Source: Crocodylus rhombifer
Taxonomy: Eukaryota; Chordata; Crocodylia; Crocodylidae
Reading direction: 5' to 3'
DNA: 64,000 nucleotides
NCBI GenBank assembly: GCA_038503035.1
Contig: JAVSML010000040.1
Span: 434,001 to 498,000, forward strand
The stretch's first letter is position 1. Each line of letters opens with the position of its first letter. Below are positions 1 through 13,423 of the stretch, piece by piece. Both the position numbers and the translations under genes were made by a program. The notes beneath the pieces are model-generated. The model did no database searches. It worked only from the letters and a program-made list of their open reading frames with translations, and was not told the origin of the DNA.

Positions 1-3000
1 AATATTGACGGGGTCTAATTTGCTTACTGTTAAACACTATTATTCTTGATAAACAAGATGATTACTATAAGCATTCAGGACTAATAAAAAAAACAAACAA
101 ACCTTGATGTTCTTTCATTGAATTCTGTTTAAAACAAGAACAACCACCAGCCCTCAATATAGAATCAGCTGCTTGAAAAATTAATTACTGCATTAAGTAA
201 ATCTTGGGCAAAGTTATGTGTAAAAAGTATGCCTTGTATCTTGAGTTGCAATTTTATAGCCAAAGCTGCTGTGGTACATCCCTCTTTTTTAATGCCTGGA
301 ACACTTTATCTCCACATTAGCTATCCCTTTGCCCTTTGTTAAGTTTGTTGCCTATTAAATTGCATGTCTAGCTTTGGCGCTTAAGTTGCTGCACCCTGCT
401 GGTTTAGCACCTTATCTCCATAGGATTTACTGTAGCATACACAGCCAGTGGATGGATTTGCACATGTTTGTAATGTGGAACCTTGACTTCTACTGCTTCA
501 ATGTAAATGAGGGGAAAAAAAATAATTCCCTTTTCATGATCAGCAATTCATCATCATTGGTAAAGCACTGGGGAGAAAATAGTTATTAACCTGCCATTTG
601 GTTTATAACTTCAAATAAAATCTCTGATTTGAATGCAAAGTCTTAGGGTGGGGGCAGGGTGGAAGAGAACTGATACACCTCATTGCACTGACACCCACTA
701 TCAGATGGTGCAAAACAGCTGGCTAAAATAGTGTAACAACAGCTGGTTTTAGTGATGCTTATGGAGGGGTCAAGGGAGATGTTCCAAAGCCAGCTCCTAA
801 CTCAGAACCATTCTAAGCTCTTGTTGAAATAATCTGTCTGTAGGGTATGAAACACTTTCCTAATCAGTGGGTTAAAATTATAAAAGGCCAACACTAACCT
901 AGAAGTTTGGAAAACTCATTCAATATTACCCAGTTGAATGGTCTTTCTACAGGAAGCACTAACATACTGGGACAATCCACTGAGGTGTGTTTATTCTGAC
1001 AGATTTCAACAAAACTATACTTCATTGTTATTATAAATAACCAATTTTATTGCTTACATGCAAAAACAGCAAACCACAAAAATTATTCCTTTGCAGAACT
1101 TGTTTAAAAGGCTCCAAGTGCCTACACAAAGCCATATCTCTTTTGGGAACCTGTTTTTCTGCTTGTAGCAGAAGTCTCACTTGATCACTTTCTGTATCAT
1201 TATGCCTGTTCTGTAGCTAGGCTACTCCAAGGCTGTTTATAAAATGATATCTGACCACGTTAGTGCAGCATTGATTTTGCTTTGAAATAATTGTAGGAAG
1301 TAACGCATATCCCCACCCCCTCAGCCTTTATGCAGCATAAGCAAATTCTTTTTGGCTGAATTAAAAGAGGATGTGCTGTACACAGGCTGTTTCCAGGCCT
1401 TGAAAATGTTCCATAGAGGAGCCTTTGAAGACTTTATAGGCCTATTTTTGTGTCAGATTCATATACTAGCACATACTGAAAGCCTTGCTCTTCCTTCACT
1501 GGAGACTGTGCTACAGACAATACTGATTAGTTTGCTTCTTATTCTGGTGGGTATGATTTTCACTTTCTTCCTGTTAATAAGGTAATTCAATAAAAATATC
1601 TATTAAAGTATCAGTTATGATATAGATGATGTGTATTAATACATGTGTGTTTGAAGCAACTTGGCACTACTTGCCTAGGTTTTTCTCACTGAGGGCCTGA
1701 TCTGTTGAATTCAAAGGGGGTTTAGCAATTGAGTGCAATGGCCCTAAATGAAATATTTATACAACTAGCAAATGTTATTTAATGGGTGCATGGAATGACT
1801 TGCACTTTACAGTGAAGGCCATCCCAATCCTTAAAAGCATTTGTAATCCCCTAAATATTTTTTCTATGATGCCATGTTTAATATAACAAAAGCTAATTCC
1901 TTCCCTTGTCAATATGATTTTCAGCCCTGAAGTGCTGGGGGATAATTAAGGTGTCTGGCCCAGATTCTCATCCCCTTCTTCAGGTTGAGCACTATCTTAC
2001 TCTGTGACTACTCTCACTGAAATCAATACAAGTAAAGCTGGCTCTGCTTTATGTATATTGATGAATGGGTGTTAGGCCACAATTCACCTGCCTTATTGGT
2101 GCTGATATAATGTGGTGGCTTCCCTAATAATAGAGAATATGGTAAGAGCTCCCCCTATGTTTAAAGGTGCAGACTTTTCCCCTAGAAGTATGCATCTGGA
2201 TTCACCTCTGCACTTTCCCTGAAACCCATTTTTAATTTTAAATTGATAACTATGTATATTTAAAGGATGATGACAGGTCATAATTGGCTTATAAGTATGT
2301 CACTACCATTCATAAGCACCGAAATTTTTTTTATTTATTTGGCTAGACTCTAGCCATTGGAAAGTAGAGCCATTGGAAAGTAGTAATGACATAAAGAGCT
2401 TTTATTCAAATACATAAATTCAATAAATTGTCCAGAATTCAATAGTGCAGCCTGCCTAATCAATAGACGTTCATTTTCTGCATTGTTGTCCCTTACAGAG
2501 GCTACGAATCGCTAGAGGTAAATCACAGCAAGCACTGTGCACTGCACACAGACAGAATCCATTATATCACAGCAGGGGTCACACTGGAATCACTTCATCT
2601 GTTTTTACGGTTTGAAAGCCCTGGACATAGGGGATTTTCAAACAGGCTCCTCTGTGTGATATTTCTGGCCACAGATATCTGCTTTTCCCCACTGACAGCG
2701 GTAACTGAATCTCTGTGATGTGCTCCATGCCACAGGATGGATTATTTGCATTAGACATAATGCAAATGGTGGCTCTGCAGGTGTCCATAGCATGGAGAAA
2801 GAACTGTGGGGTGATGCTAGTGCAACTTGGCTTTTCAAACATGATTTAAACATAAAAATAATTCAAATGACTATGTGAGCTTCTGGAGCTGTAATCCTTT
2901 CCCCATGCTACATTCATTGCCTGGCTTTGTACTCAAAATGTGCAAAGCTGGACTAGACCATTGTTTTCTCAGTTTTTCTTTTTACATAGCCTTTTGACTT

Positions 3001-4713
3001 ACAACAACAACAATAATAATACCAAAAATGCTCCCTCCTTCCTGCTTTCCCCTTGCACTCACCTGAATGGAATTTTCTGACAATAAATTTGAACTCATTT
3101 AGAGTTCTGTTTTTAATTCCATTCATAGATGATTGTGAAAAATGTACTTTTATGGATTGGAGACATGCCGCCTGGAAAAAATTAACCCTGGAAAATTATA
3201 TTTCCATCTGTGGAAAGGAAAGGAGAGGAGGAGGAGGAGGAGAAGAAAAGTAAGGATGGAGGGCAGAGAATAAATGCAGGTCTGTGTAGATTAAAACTAA
3301 CATATTAAAAACCAAGAACCTAAAATTAAGCTTACACATCCCTATTTAGATTGCTAAATAAATAGCCTAATTTCCAAAGTACTAAGTAGATAGTAGCTCC
3401 CAGGTTTTGCTTTTTTCTTTTTTAATTCTGACCTCAAGTTGGATGCTCAGCACTTCTAAAATTCAGGCTACCTACAAAGGGATCTAAATTAAGAGTTAAG
3501 AGGCTAACTTTCAGCTTCTGTTTTTGAAACTCTTGACCTAAACTTATCAGGGCAGGGACCAGATCTGCCTTTCTGTTTGTGCATCATTCAGAACAATGGG
3601 GTCCCAATCCTGACTGAGAGGCCTTTAGTGTTAGTGTAATGTAAATGTTAAAATGTTTTAGTTCCAGCACTTGATTCTGAATACATTTCTGGTCACATTC
3701 CTTTGAATAGGTATGCCAGCAGAAAATTTACAAATCCAGAAACTTCAGTGTAAAATTGTAATAGTCTAAATGGGAACATATGAGGGGTAGGGGGGGGGAG
3801 ATGCAGCAGGTTTTGCAATCAGAATACATAAGAGCTAATGAAAAACAAAAGCAACAGTAAACCTAATTAAGGCAGGAAAATTTCACATAGGAATTAAGTT
3901 CAGCTCATAATGGTTAAATGATTGCCTTCACAGTGTTCAAGGGACCTGGCTATGCTTTAAATCTCTTTTTGTCCATGGGAACATTTGATTTAAAATGCTA
4001 TTTCACTGTAGCTTTTTCCTTCCTCTGTGTTTTTCTTACAGCTTACAGCACAACTGGTGCTTGAGTTTTCACTACCTCTGCTTTTTACTGTCTGAACAAA
4101 TGGTGTGATTAGTCCCTATACAATTCCCTTCCACTATTTTTTTCTATGTGTTATTCCATACTCTATCCACTGTGTCATGGGTTTCAGTTCTAAAGTGTTG
4201 TGCGATACAGCTGAATTAAAATAGCTGTATAAAATTTGTCTGATACTTTTAAGCCTGCATCCAACTTTCTTCTTGTGAAAACCTCCATAATGGCCAATGA
4301 GGCTCTTGGATGAATAAAGGCACACACTTGCTTAAGTGTTTGTGGAATCGGGGCCTAAAGTTTGTACTGTAAATTTTGAAGAGAGATGATCTTATCCTGG
4401 AAACTAAACCTAGGCAAAACTCCTATTAACAACCAATACAAGAAGGATCAGACTTCAGGGAGTATACAAGTGTATTGTAAATTATGGCATGTGTCTGTTG
4501 ATTTAAATACACTCCACAAGCATTAACCAAATCAGCTTCACAGTACTCATGTACTATACATGGGTACAATAATGTCTCCGCTTAACCACTGATTCTGAAA
4601 GCTTCCTTAATTTAATAAAGATGCTTAACCATAACCAGACAAATTATTTTATCATATTTTTAGTGTTTAATTTGCTTCTGCTTCAGTTGCCACATGACCT
4701 CCATGGGCTCAAG
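1..4713. other. Unique AT-rich noncoding stretch
   Basis: I see no gene, structural RNA or recognisable mobile element here. The reading frames are short and show no codon structure, splice-framed exons or family motifs. A short GGA-rich tract lies near 3223-3247 and a G run near 3790-3798. I read this as intergenic or intronic DNA. Confidence 0.6.
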
Positions 4714-4966
4714 GGGCACGTCTACATGAGATGTTACGTCGTCATAGCAGCAATTGTGACACCAGCGCTACGTCGCTGTAGCGATGAGCTACTTTGCCAT
4801 AGATTGTTGCTATGGCGACGCAGTATCTAAAAATAACTGTGTGCTGCTGGGACTGCACAGTACCAGCATGTATTGCACAGTCATTTAGTACTTGCTAAAG
4901 GTAAAGCAACTACTAAATGACTCCGTACTACCAAATGCACAGTCAAGGGCACATGTAGACATGCCC
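4714..4966. mobile_element. MITE, PIF/Harbinger-like foldback family 1
   Basis: The left end reads GGGCACGTCTACATG and the right end reads CATGTAGACATGCCC, an imperfect terminal inverted repeat of about 16 bp. The interior has self-complementary blocks around the TAGCGATGAGCTAC segment. There is no coding capacity, so the element must be nonautonomous. The copy at 18538-18707 shares the interior string with ACTAAATGACT and CACTACCAAATG, so this is a dispersed family. No clean target duplication is visible. The PIF/Harbinger assignment is inferred from similar ends elsewhere in the window that carry TAA duplications. Confidence 0.7.
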
Positions 4967-7900
4967 AGTACAAAATACATCTGGCATTAAGCTTTTGCCT
5001 CATTGGAGTATCATTAACAGATTTCTGTAGACTTAAGTAAAAATCATTTGGCCCCACCTATAGCACTCTGCTGCAAATATGTTATAGACGCTTCACTGTG
5101 AGTGTCATAGTCTAAGTGTGTGAAGCTATTTCACAGGTTACCTTTATACTACAGTGTAAGGGGGGAAATGAGTTCAAGCCATACTACATCAATAAACCTG
5201 TTATAAAAAAAAGCTATAGATAAGATAAATAAACTGAACCAGATCTGAGCATTGAGCTATCTTTCTATAGTAGCTGGACTAAAAGTCTAGACATAAACAT
5301 GTCCACAATGTTAATGACAATATAGATTTCAATGCAAACTTTCCAATGTGAATTCAAATCCAGCTCTTAATTACAAAGACTGCAGTTTCTATGAGACCTC
5401 ATGATGCCATAAATATGAGGCCAGCTCTGCTGTGCAGACAGAAAAAAGGTTGCATATGAAGAAAAAAAAATCCAGGGATCATGATATACTTAGTGACTGC
5501 TTTATTGTGTGACTTACTGAAAAGGTAACATTTTTCTACTTAGTAGAAGGGAATAAATGAAACTGTGAGCTGACATATGGTTCTGTCTCAACTAACCAAA
5601 TCAAATAGTTTGAAGGTGAAAGAAAGTTGCAAACAGGCTACCAATGCAGTACCCAAGTGTGAGCCTGAAATGCTTTAAGATAATCATAATAATACTCTGG
5701 AAAGAGGGGGACTTCCTGATGCAAAAATGGCAGCACTTGAATTGCAGCAGAACAGTCAGCACTTTGCTGTAACATACAGCACTAAGATACCCATGTGTTT
5801 TACTGGATCCTGAAATTATTGTTGAGTATTTCAGGGCACTTGTAATTGGGTCACAATGATGAAAACACTTCTTTATGTGAAGGTCATTATGTCTGGGATG
5901 AAATCAAATATTTAGTTGTCTGTCTTCCATTGTATACTGGAACATATGATATTTATGATGCAATGAAATATTCAGACGGAATACTGCGATGCTTATATTT
6001 TAGCCTCAGAATTCGGAGAGCGCCTGAAAACGTACGCTGCATACACAAAATGTATATTTCATATAAAAAGATATGCACTGAAATAGTAATGCAATCTACT
6101 GAACTTCCTACATTGTATTCTGCTGAATGTGACATATTAAATTGTACTTGTTACACAGTGAATATTGCAAGTGCCTCCAAGGCGCATCACTCAGTGAGCT
6201 GACTCATTCTGTCCACTGTCTCATTCTAAATTTGTCCCAGAGGTGTATTCTCTATGACTCCCATGGCATCCCCAGGAATGGCAGCTGTAGAGATCTGACC
6301 AAAATGGAGGTGGGGGGCTAGGGAGTAAGAAGGGGAAGGAATTTTATCACCAGCCTCCCTGGGGACTGGATTTCACCATACATATCTGAAATAAGGCAAT
6401 GTGAGAAGAAGAAAATGCAATTCATTCATCCTGTCTCTCCATTAACTGACTGGCCATAAAGCAGGAGAGACAAGGAACTCTCAGTCTAACCTGTGCACTC
6501 GTAGAGTCCTTGGGTGGCATTCTAGCTGACTGTAAATTCAAGAGGACACTTATTGCAGCATAGTCCCTGGCACCTCTTTTCCTAGCAAGCTGGGCCAAAT
6601 CTTGCCTAAGGCAGTTTTTCTCTTCAAAAATCACAATAATTTTTATGTTTTACTCAATCCTTTCCCCTCCTGTAATTCCATTCATAAAACAGCCTCAAAT
6701 AAGCTACCAAAAAGGTTAGGAGTGGGTGTAGATACCCTTCAAAAAGATTAGGAGTGACTGTTTGTCACCACACTGCTCAATGGTTCTCTTTCCAGTTTAT
6801 ATCTAAATAATCCGTGGTCCTGTTTAACAGAAATAGAGGTATGTTGCACTTATCTCTTGATGTTATGATATGAGCAATAATGATTTAGTAGGGCATACCT
6901 TGAAAAGCAAATGGTTCTGATGCTGTGACAATGGACATCCCTTAAGGGGCATGTCCATACTTCATGGGCTGGGAGAAAGAAACACCGCTTTGAAAACATG
7001 TGTTGACCATTTGTGCCCATAGGAAACTCACCCTGAAAATGTGTCACGTATTTACTGTAAGAACAGCAGCAGGCATGGTCAGTGCTTCACCTCGAAAGCC
7101 TGAGAGCACCCTGGCCATGTCTTAGCATACACACAAGAAAACTAGTGACGTATTTTTTGTAGTGTCTGGGACACGCTCCCACAGAGTGGGAACATGAGGG
7201 AGGGTGTATTTTCATGGTGATACTAGCTACTTCCATTCAACATGATATAGGACCATGGTTTTTAAGATGACTTACTGTTCCAACATTTGTAAAATACTGA
7301 GTACAATATAGTGAGCAGAGGACTGAGTGACAGTTTTTCCTTTACTGGCTTCTTTGTAGCAGGGGGATGACAGATTCCTGGAAGTATGCTTTTCAGCATG
7401 GTGTAGTGATCGTTGCTGAAAAATTCTTGGCCAAGACATTCAAAAGTTACTACTAACTCTAGATGTTGTACATGAAGCATATTCAAGGGACTTAGATGTC
7501 AGATAGGCAGATAAGTTGGGTGCTCAGCAATCAAGTGCCACACAGTCTAGTCTTTTAAAAAAACAAAAAAACCCCCCCAAACCTAAGTTCTTATCATTCC
7601 TTTATTTCCAGAACCTTGAACTGCTTCTGCATTGAGTGCCTGAAAAATCTACAAAATCCCTTTTGACATAAAGCAAGTTTTGCACTAAAAAGTCAGCATA
7701 GATAAAACTAATATTTATCTTGTATCTTCTTTCATCTCTTGCTGTTTGGTATGTTTAAGTGTGGTGTTATATTGTTTGCCATAAAGGAAAAAATGTTATT
7801 CAGAAATAATTGAATAATTTGCAGCATCTATGGAACTGACTAACCCAGAAGCAGTGAGTATGAAGGTAGGGTTAGAATGACAATTGACCAGTGAATAATC

Positions 7901-8918
7901 TTATTCCATCATATCTGAGCTTCATTACACCCTAGAGGAGACTGGCCATATTGCACATTTATTTGTCTTCGCGTTATGTGTATATTAAACTATTTGACAA
8001 GGACATTTCATAATCCAATACACAGTAGCTTTCAGAATACAATACACCAATATATGCTGGATGTATAAATATTTCAGTATGTTCTGCGGCTTTTTATGTG
8101 AAGTATAAATTTTCATTATGTAATGTGCATTTTTTTAGTGTACAGTATAATGGTTCTGCCTTATGACTCTTTCACTACGTAGCTTCCAGGTTTTATATCA
8201 TACATATGTTCCAGTATATAATATAAGAGCTTACTAAATATTCAGATTTGTATGGAAACCAGATGTGCTTCCTTGATGGCCTTGTACACCATGTATAGAA
8301 ACATGCACTTTTACTACTGCTGGACTGTAAGGGTTGCTGAAACAAACTATGTCAGGCATGATACTACTTACATGCCCTGGAATTATGCAGTACTGAAACA
8401 GGATGAGCTGAGAGGAGCTGAATGCCCTTACATTTCTCAAGACTTCTAACATTCCTGTGCATCTAACTATTCGAAAAGATCAAGTGTGCTGGTGACATCT
8501 ATCACATCAAACGTTGACTTATCCAGTCATCTGCCAAAGAAATTCCCTTCAGATATTTTCCAGTCAGTGCTTTAAAAAATAAGATATTCTAACTTCTGTT
8601 TTATTAAAAAAACAAAGCAACAATCCCCCCAAGACAGACAAATACTAATGAGTTTTTTCCTTAAGATGTTTTATACTACCTACTCTAGGTAGCTGGATAG
8701 GCTGTATCCATCTACCTATAGTATTCTTATGGCCTCCATCACAATAATATCTGAGCACCTCAGATTCTTTAATAAATTAAATTTTGCAGCACTCCAGTTA
8801 CACATGAAAGCCATTTTACCCACACTTTAAAGAAGGGGAACTTAGGTGAAGAAAATTAAGTGTGAGATCCAGGAAGACATTAGGCACTTAAAATAGGATT
8901 TAGGCATCAAATTCTGAC
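4967..8918. other. Unique AT-rich noncoding stretch
   Basis: No gene or clear mobile element is seen. A 118-codon open frame at 5846-6202 on the + strand looks like chance: it has no family motif, no signal peptide and AT-driven codon use. A poly-A/poly-C run lies at about 7556-7580. Confidence 0.55.
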
Positions 8919-9198
8919 TGGGTGCATCTACATGACATGTTTTACTTGAGATTAAAGCAAATTATTCTGCAGTAAGCTTCACTGCCTACTCATATAGACG
9001 CTTACTGGGTGCACCTACATGAGACACTATACTGCGAAGTAGTGTAGTTTACTGCACAGTAAGTGTAAGTGCGCACACATACACATGCTTATTGCACAGT
9101 GAACTTCACTACTTGCAAGTAGATTGCTATCTGAAAATGCAAGTAGCAAATTTACTCATGAGTACTTACAATGTAGTAATACACATGTAGATGTTAAC
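8919..9198. mobile_element. MITE-like ends, PIF/Harbinger-like, doubled left terminus
   Basis: Two left-terminus-like strings, TGGGTGCATCTACATGA (8919) and TGGGTGCACCTACATGAGA (9006), lie 87 bp apart. They are followed by TTACTGCACAGTAAG and, near 9182, by CACATGTAGATG, which looks like a right terminus. The arrangement suggests one element inserted in or next to a relative. The same vocabulary recurs at 18708, 20617 and 55284. There is no coding capacity. Confidence 0.6.
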
Positions 9199-11320
9199 CA
9201 GGACCACATTTGCTCCTGGTCAGCCCTACCACTAGGAGGGCAGCTGGAGCTCAAGCCCAGGGCTCTGCGGCTAGGAGCCTTTCCTGCCCCGGGGTTGGCC
9301 TGCCTCTATGGAAGCCCAAGTCTCAGGCCCTTTAAAAGCCTACAGGCATTTTGAGCCCTAGGGCACAACAGCAGGGAGCCTAGGAAGACTCTTGGTCTCT
9401 GCTGCCCCTGTACAGGCCACAGGCTACTTGTGCAAGCCTGTCTGCAGGCCTGGTGCCACTGCCTGGCACCGCAGTGCAGCATAGCTGCCAGGCCAACACT
9501 ATCCAGCCTTGCAGGCTGCTGCAGCCTCCTGTCAGGCCTGCCAGCAGCTCGCACTGCCTCTGGTGGCCCAGCTACAGCCAACTCCTGGCCACCAGAGGCA
9601 GTGCCAGCTGCCTGCCGCCAACCCCCAACATCCTGCTCAGACCCTGCAGGTGCTGTGGGGCATCACCACACACTGTGCCCCTGTGCTGGGTACTGCAAGT
9701 AGCTGCTCAGGCCTGGCAGCACAGGGACAGCCACATGGAGGCCCAGAAGCCAGTGCAGGAGTGCCAGTGACCTCATCACTGATGCCATATGCCACCACCT
9801 GGGGCCCTAGCTAGTCTATGGAGGAGACTGGTGACCTCATGGCACTGTGGGGCAAAGTAGAGGTGCAGCAGGAGTTCACATGGCGTGGGTGCTCCAACTC
9901 CCACGTCTACGAGGGGCTGTCAGGCTGGTTGCAGAACGGTGGGGGCATGATTGGTCTTATGCTGTGCTGCATAAAGTTCAAGGCCTTGTGGACACAGGGG
10001 CTTACCATCACTGACCACAATCGTTGGTCAGGGAGTGCCACAAGTCCATGCCCTTTATGCAACTGTACACTATCCTTGCACCCTAGGACCCTGGCTGTAG
10101 CTGGGCTGTGTGTAGCAGCATGGGCAGCCTGCCCAAGCCCCAGCTCTGGCCTGGCACCTGTGGTGACATGTTGCTGAAGGAGGGCACCTTGGGGTGCCAG
10201 CAGCCCAACAAACTGAGCTCCCCACCCTTAGCCTCCATCAGCAGCTTGGGGAGCCTGGGCCAGTGCCTGCCGAGAGCTCCACAGACTCAGTCCCAGCCAT
10301 GAGGTGTGGCTAGCCATGTCATGAAGCCAGCTGCCAGCAGCACCAGATCTTCTCTGGGAGGTGGGGGATGTAGCCAGGCACCCACACACTATGCCCTGCT
10401 GCCTGACAAGTCTGCCAGGAGCCGAATGCCATCACCACAAACTGGGACTGACTGGAGCTGCTGGGCATGCCAGCCCTGCCCACATGGGAAGCCTCACACT
10501 GTGGGGAGGGCCCTTCCCACCCAAGACCTGCCCCCCTCCCTGTCCCCACTCCCTGCCTGGTTTGGTCATGCTTCCTGGGCCCCCCAGTCCCCCCAAGAAC
10601 TAAGGGAGGTGGCAAACAGTGCCAAACTATACTGAGCAACACATGCCCCCACAACTAGGTGCGCACAGGCCTCTTATATGCTGAGGAATGTCTCAATGCC
10701 TGCAGCAATGTTCTCCTCAGCTGCAGGGGGCAGGGACATGCAGCGCTGCCACAGGTAGCCCTCCAGGCAGCAGTGGAGGTTGCAGGGCAGCCTTGGCTTG
10801 CCCCCTGCACTGTCAAAGCTCAAAATCCCTTATCAGGTGTGCAAGTTTACCCAAGGCACCATGAAAATCATTAGCAGCAGGGCACAGTGGATCAGGCACC
10901 CCTCAGTCCACATAGACAGCTCCTTGCTCAGCAACTGGGACATGCGCTGCAGGGGCACTCTCAGGGCACAAAGCTGGTGTAGTGGGGGGCTGACCCCGGG
11001 GTGCATCCCTTGAGAGGCCCACTATGGCGAGGGCAGGGGTGCAGACAGCTCCTCATCCCAGTCGTCCAGAAGTCCCAGCACTGGCATCCTGGAACTCATT
11101 GCTGGTATCCCTGCTGGGGTCCAGCCAGCAGGATGGGGTCCACGTGGCAGCCCTGAGATGGTGCAGTGGGGCCGGGCAGTCAGTCGCTGCACACGGGGAG
11201 CTGGCAGGGCCCAGACAGCCCTAGGCCAGCTGGTGCCTGGTGTGGTGGGCCAGGAGGACTAGTGCAGCAGTCAGGAGGAGCCTGGGGCACTGGATGTCAT
11301 TGCTAGGGCCAGGTCTGAAA
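9199..11320 (+). mobile_element. GC-rich insert, likely decayed PIF/Harbinger-related element
   Basis: A block of about 2.1 kb is abruptly GC-rich against AT-rich flanks: it begins just after a MITE-like terminus and stops near ATATAAATATAAATATATT. It holds several overlapping GC-driven open frames, of which only one (9818-10085) resembles a known domain. I see no DDE nuclease motif on either strand and no matching right terminus at 11320, so the element looks truncated. Calling it a transposon rests on the composition break, the adjacent MITE terminus and the SANT-like remnant. A GC-rich host gene relic is less likely. Confidence 0.5.
9818..10085 (+). pseudogene. Myb/SANT-like DNA-binding domain remnant
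   Basis: The open frame starts METG-DLMALWGKVEVQQEF, followed by a short linker, SHVYEGLSGWLQNGG, then KFKALWTQGLTITDHNR and a cysteine-proline turn. This follows the layout of the Myb/SANT-like (trihelix) domain encoded beside PIF/Harbinger transposases: a tryptophan-containing helix 1, a VYE...L helix 2, and a basic K-x-KAL helix 3 with a DHN turn. At about 10051 the expected C-P-F/Y...L..IL ending continues only after a one-base shift, into a frame reading PFMQLYTILAP and then a stop. So the gene carries a one-base deletion and is not functional as it stands. No basic residue cluster or transposase follows. Family assignment is by eye; a host trihelix paralogue is the alternative. Confidence 0.5.
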
Positions 11321-13423
11321 TATAAATATAAATATATTTTGGATAAAATATATCCAAATTAGTTTTCAACAGCTATCCTACATACTACTCTTTCATTTCA
11401 TTGCAGCTTGATGTGGGGTACAAACGCAGTCCAGCATGAACTCAGTTTTCAAGGACAGGTACCATACTAGGGCCCTTAAATTATGTTATTCCACACAGAT
11501 TGGAAAAACTGAACGCACATCCCCATGATGAATACCTGTATTACAGCTTAGGCATCCAGAAAGTCTGATATTTTTATACCTAGGATGTTTGGTTGGGTTT
11601 AGAATAGCTTCAAGATCAGCTTATTCCCATTAGAGTCATTCTGAAAGGCCTGTTTCACTTGCTGGAGATTTCCTCTTTCCATCACAAGAATTGCCCATCT
11701 ACTTAGTGGGAGAGAATATGGTAAAGAGCCCACAATATCAGTTTTACATCCCCTGGCCATTTTCCTTATAATAAAAGAACCCTCAGTTGTGGTGTTAGGA
11801 CAAATGTCCATTCCCTTTGCGGTTAATCACTGTACCAACAAGCTTTATACTAAACAATTTTTACTCAAAATAAGTACCCCTTTCTTCTGAAAGAAGCCAA
11901 ATGTTATGATTCAGGGAAAGGTCAATTGGCAAAATTCAGATCCAGATGTGAATCTGCTCTAAGTTTGCATGTGGTGTGATGCCAGAGTTATTTTGTCTCT
12001 CAGTAGTACCTGGTGCATGGTAGAGGATGGGGGAAGGTCTGGGGTGTTTCAGCCCTTTTACACCCAAACTCCAGAAGTATTTCTTTACAAACAGATGCCA
12101 TCTCAACTGGTGATACAGTACTGTACACTGCATATTGTGCTCTCAATCTGAACTACCCTAAAATGTCAAGGGACACTTGAGGTATAAAAGTAATTTAATT
12201 AAAAAAAAAGAATTCCTGAGTAATATTATTCCCAAAATAAATGACAGAGCATTGAAATGCAGAGCATAGTGTCACTTCAGGGGTTTGATGCCTTGCCTGG
12301 TTTTGCTTTGGTGAAAATCTGTGCTCTTGTATGCGCTTTTCTAACTGAAGGTTACAGTAACATTACACGGAGAGATTCAATTAATTTAATAAACTATCAA
12401 TTTGTGGAGTTTCTTGAACATGCAGTAACATGAACACAAAGCAGCTCTTTGTGATCCAACAGCTGTCCCATCCTCAGTTCACAGCTTCATTAATCATGTG
12501 CTCTGCATGTTATTGTCTAAATTGCAGTGCCATTTGAGACATGGAAAACATTAGGAAAGAAATGTTGCTTACCCTTTGCAAACTGGTACTGATTACAAAT
12601 GTCTGTAGAGCTAGAAAACACTTTATTGAATCACTGCCACTAAGGCTTTATTTTATTTATTTATTTATTTCTATTTTATTTGAAATTGTATTACAATTCC
12701 CAAGTTGAAAATCCTTTTGGGTTGCTTTACAGACTTTTGCACCAGATCAGGTATGGGCAACTGAAACATAGGCGGTAGTATAAGCATTTTCACACAAAGG
12801 ACAAGTGATATTTAAGAAAGTCACATCTTGGAACAGAAAGGTGAAAGGTCACTATTTCTTCTTAGAAGCTGACATGTAAGTGGTAAAAATACACTTCAAA
12901 AAGATACATTGAAAGTTAAAGATAAGAGTGCTACTTAAAATTATGATTACACTGAAATTACAATCACTATACATGTACAGTTTCACTGAACCTATTAAAC
13001 ATTCAACCATGGTAGAAAAGGTGAATCCACTGAAGACCCTCTTATACAGTCTATAACATATCTCCTGTCATTACCAATTCAATGCAAAGTGGTGCTTAGT
13101 ATGACAGGTATAATTCCTGAGCTCTAAAATTACACACATCCCCTAGGACCACCGAGCCTGTATGAAATTGTGATGTAAGTAAATTAGCATTAGTGCAAAC
13201 AAAGAGATACAGGATCAAAGGGTGTGTGCAGTTAACTTGGTAACAAAAGACAGGGCTAAGTTGTTTTAAATCTGTAGTGGGATAGTGCTCAAAGACTGCA
13301 GCCCCATTTTGATAGGCTCTCTGGCATGAAATACCTTACAACTGGAGTGTGAGAAGAAACGCCACAGGCAGATGGACTGAAAAAGAGGGAGAGCACAAAT
13401 TAATAATGAAACTTCTGATCAGT
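11321..13423. other. Unique AT-rich noncoding stretch with TTTA microsatellite
   Basis: No gene is seen. A short TTTA/TTTTA repeat lies at about 12646-12682. The stretch 12360-12560 is non-repetitive, free of CpG and rich in ATTA and AAT motifs, a composition often seen in conserved noncoding elements; this is only an impression. Confidence 0.5.

Noticed and set aside
1352..1585. 77-codon frame with a hydrophobic C-terminus
   Set aside because: No ATG at its start, no homolog that I recognise, and no conserved context.
5846..6202. 118-codon open frame on the + strand
   Set aside because: No family motif, AT-driven residues, and no splice or promoter context; consistent with chance.
9306..9814. 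Cysteine/alanine/leucine-rich frames on both strands
   Set aside because: Composition effect of the GC-rich block; nothing like a zinc finger spacing.
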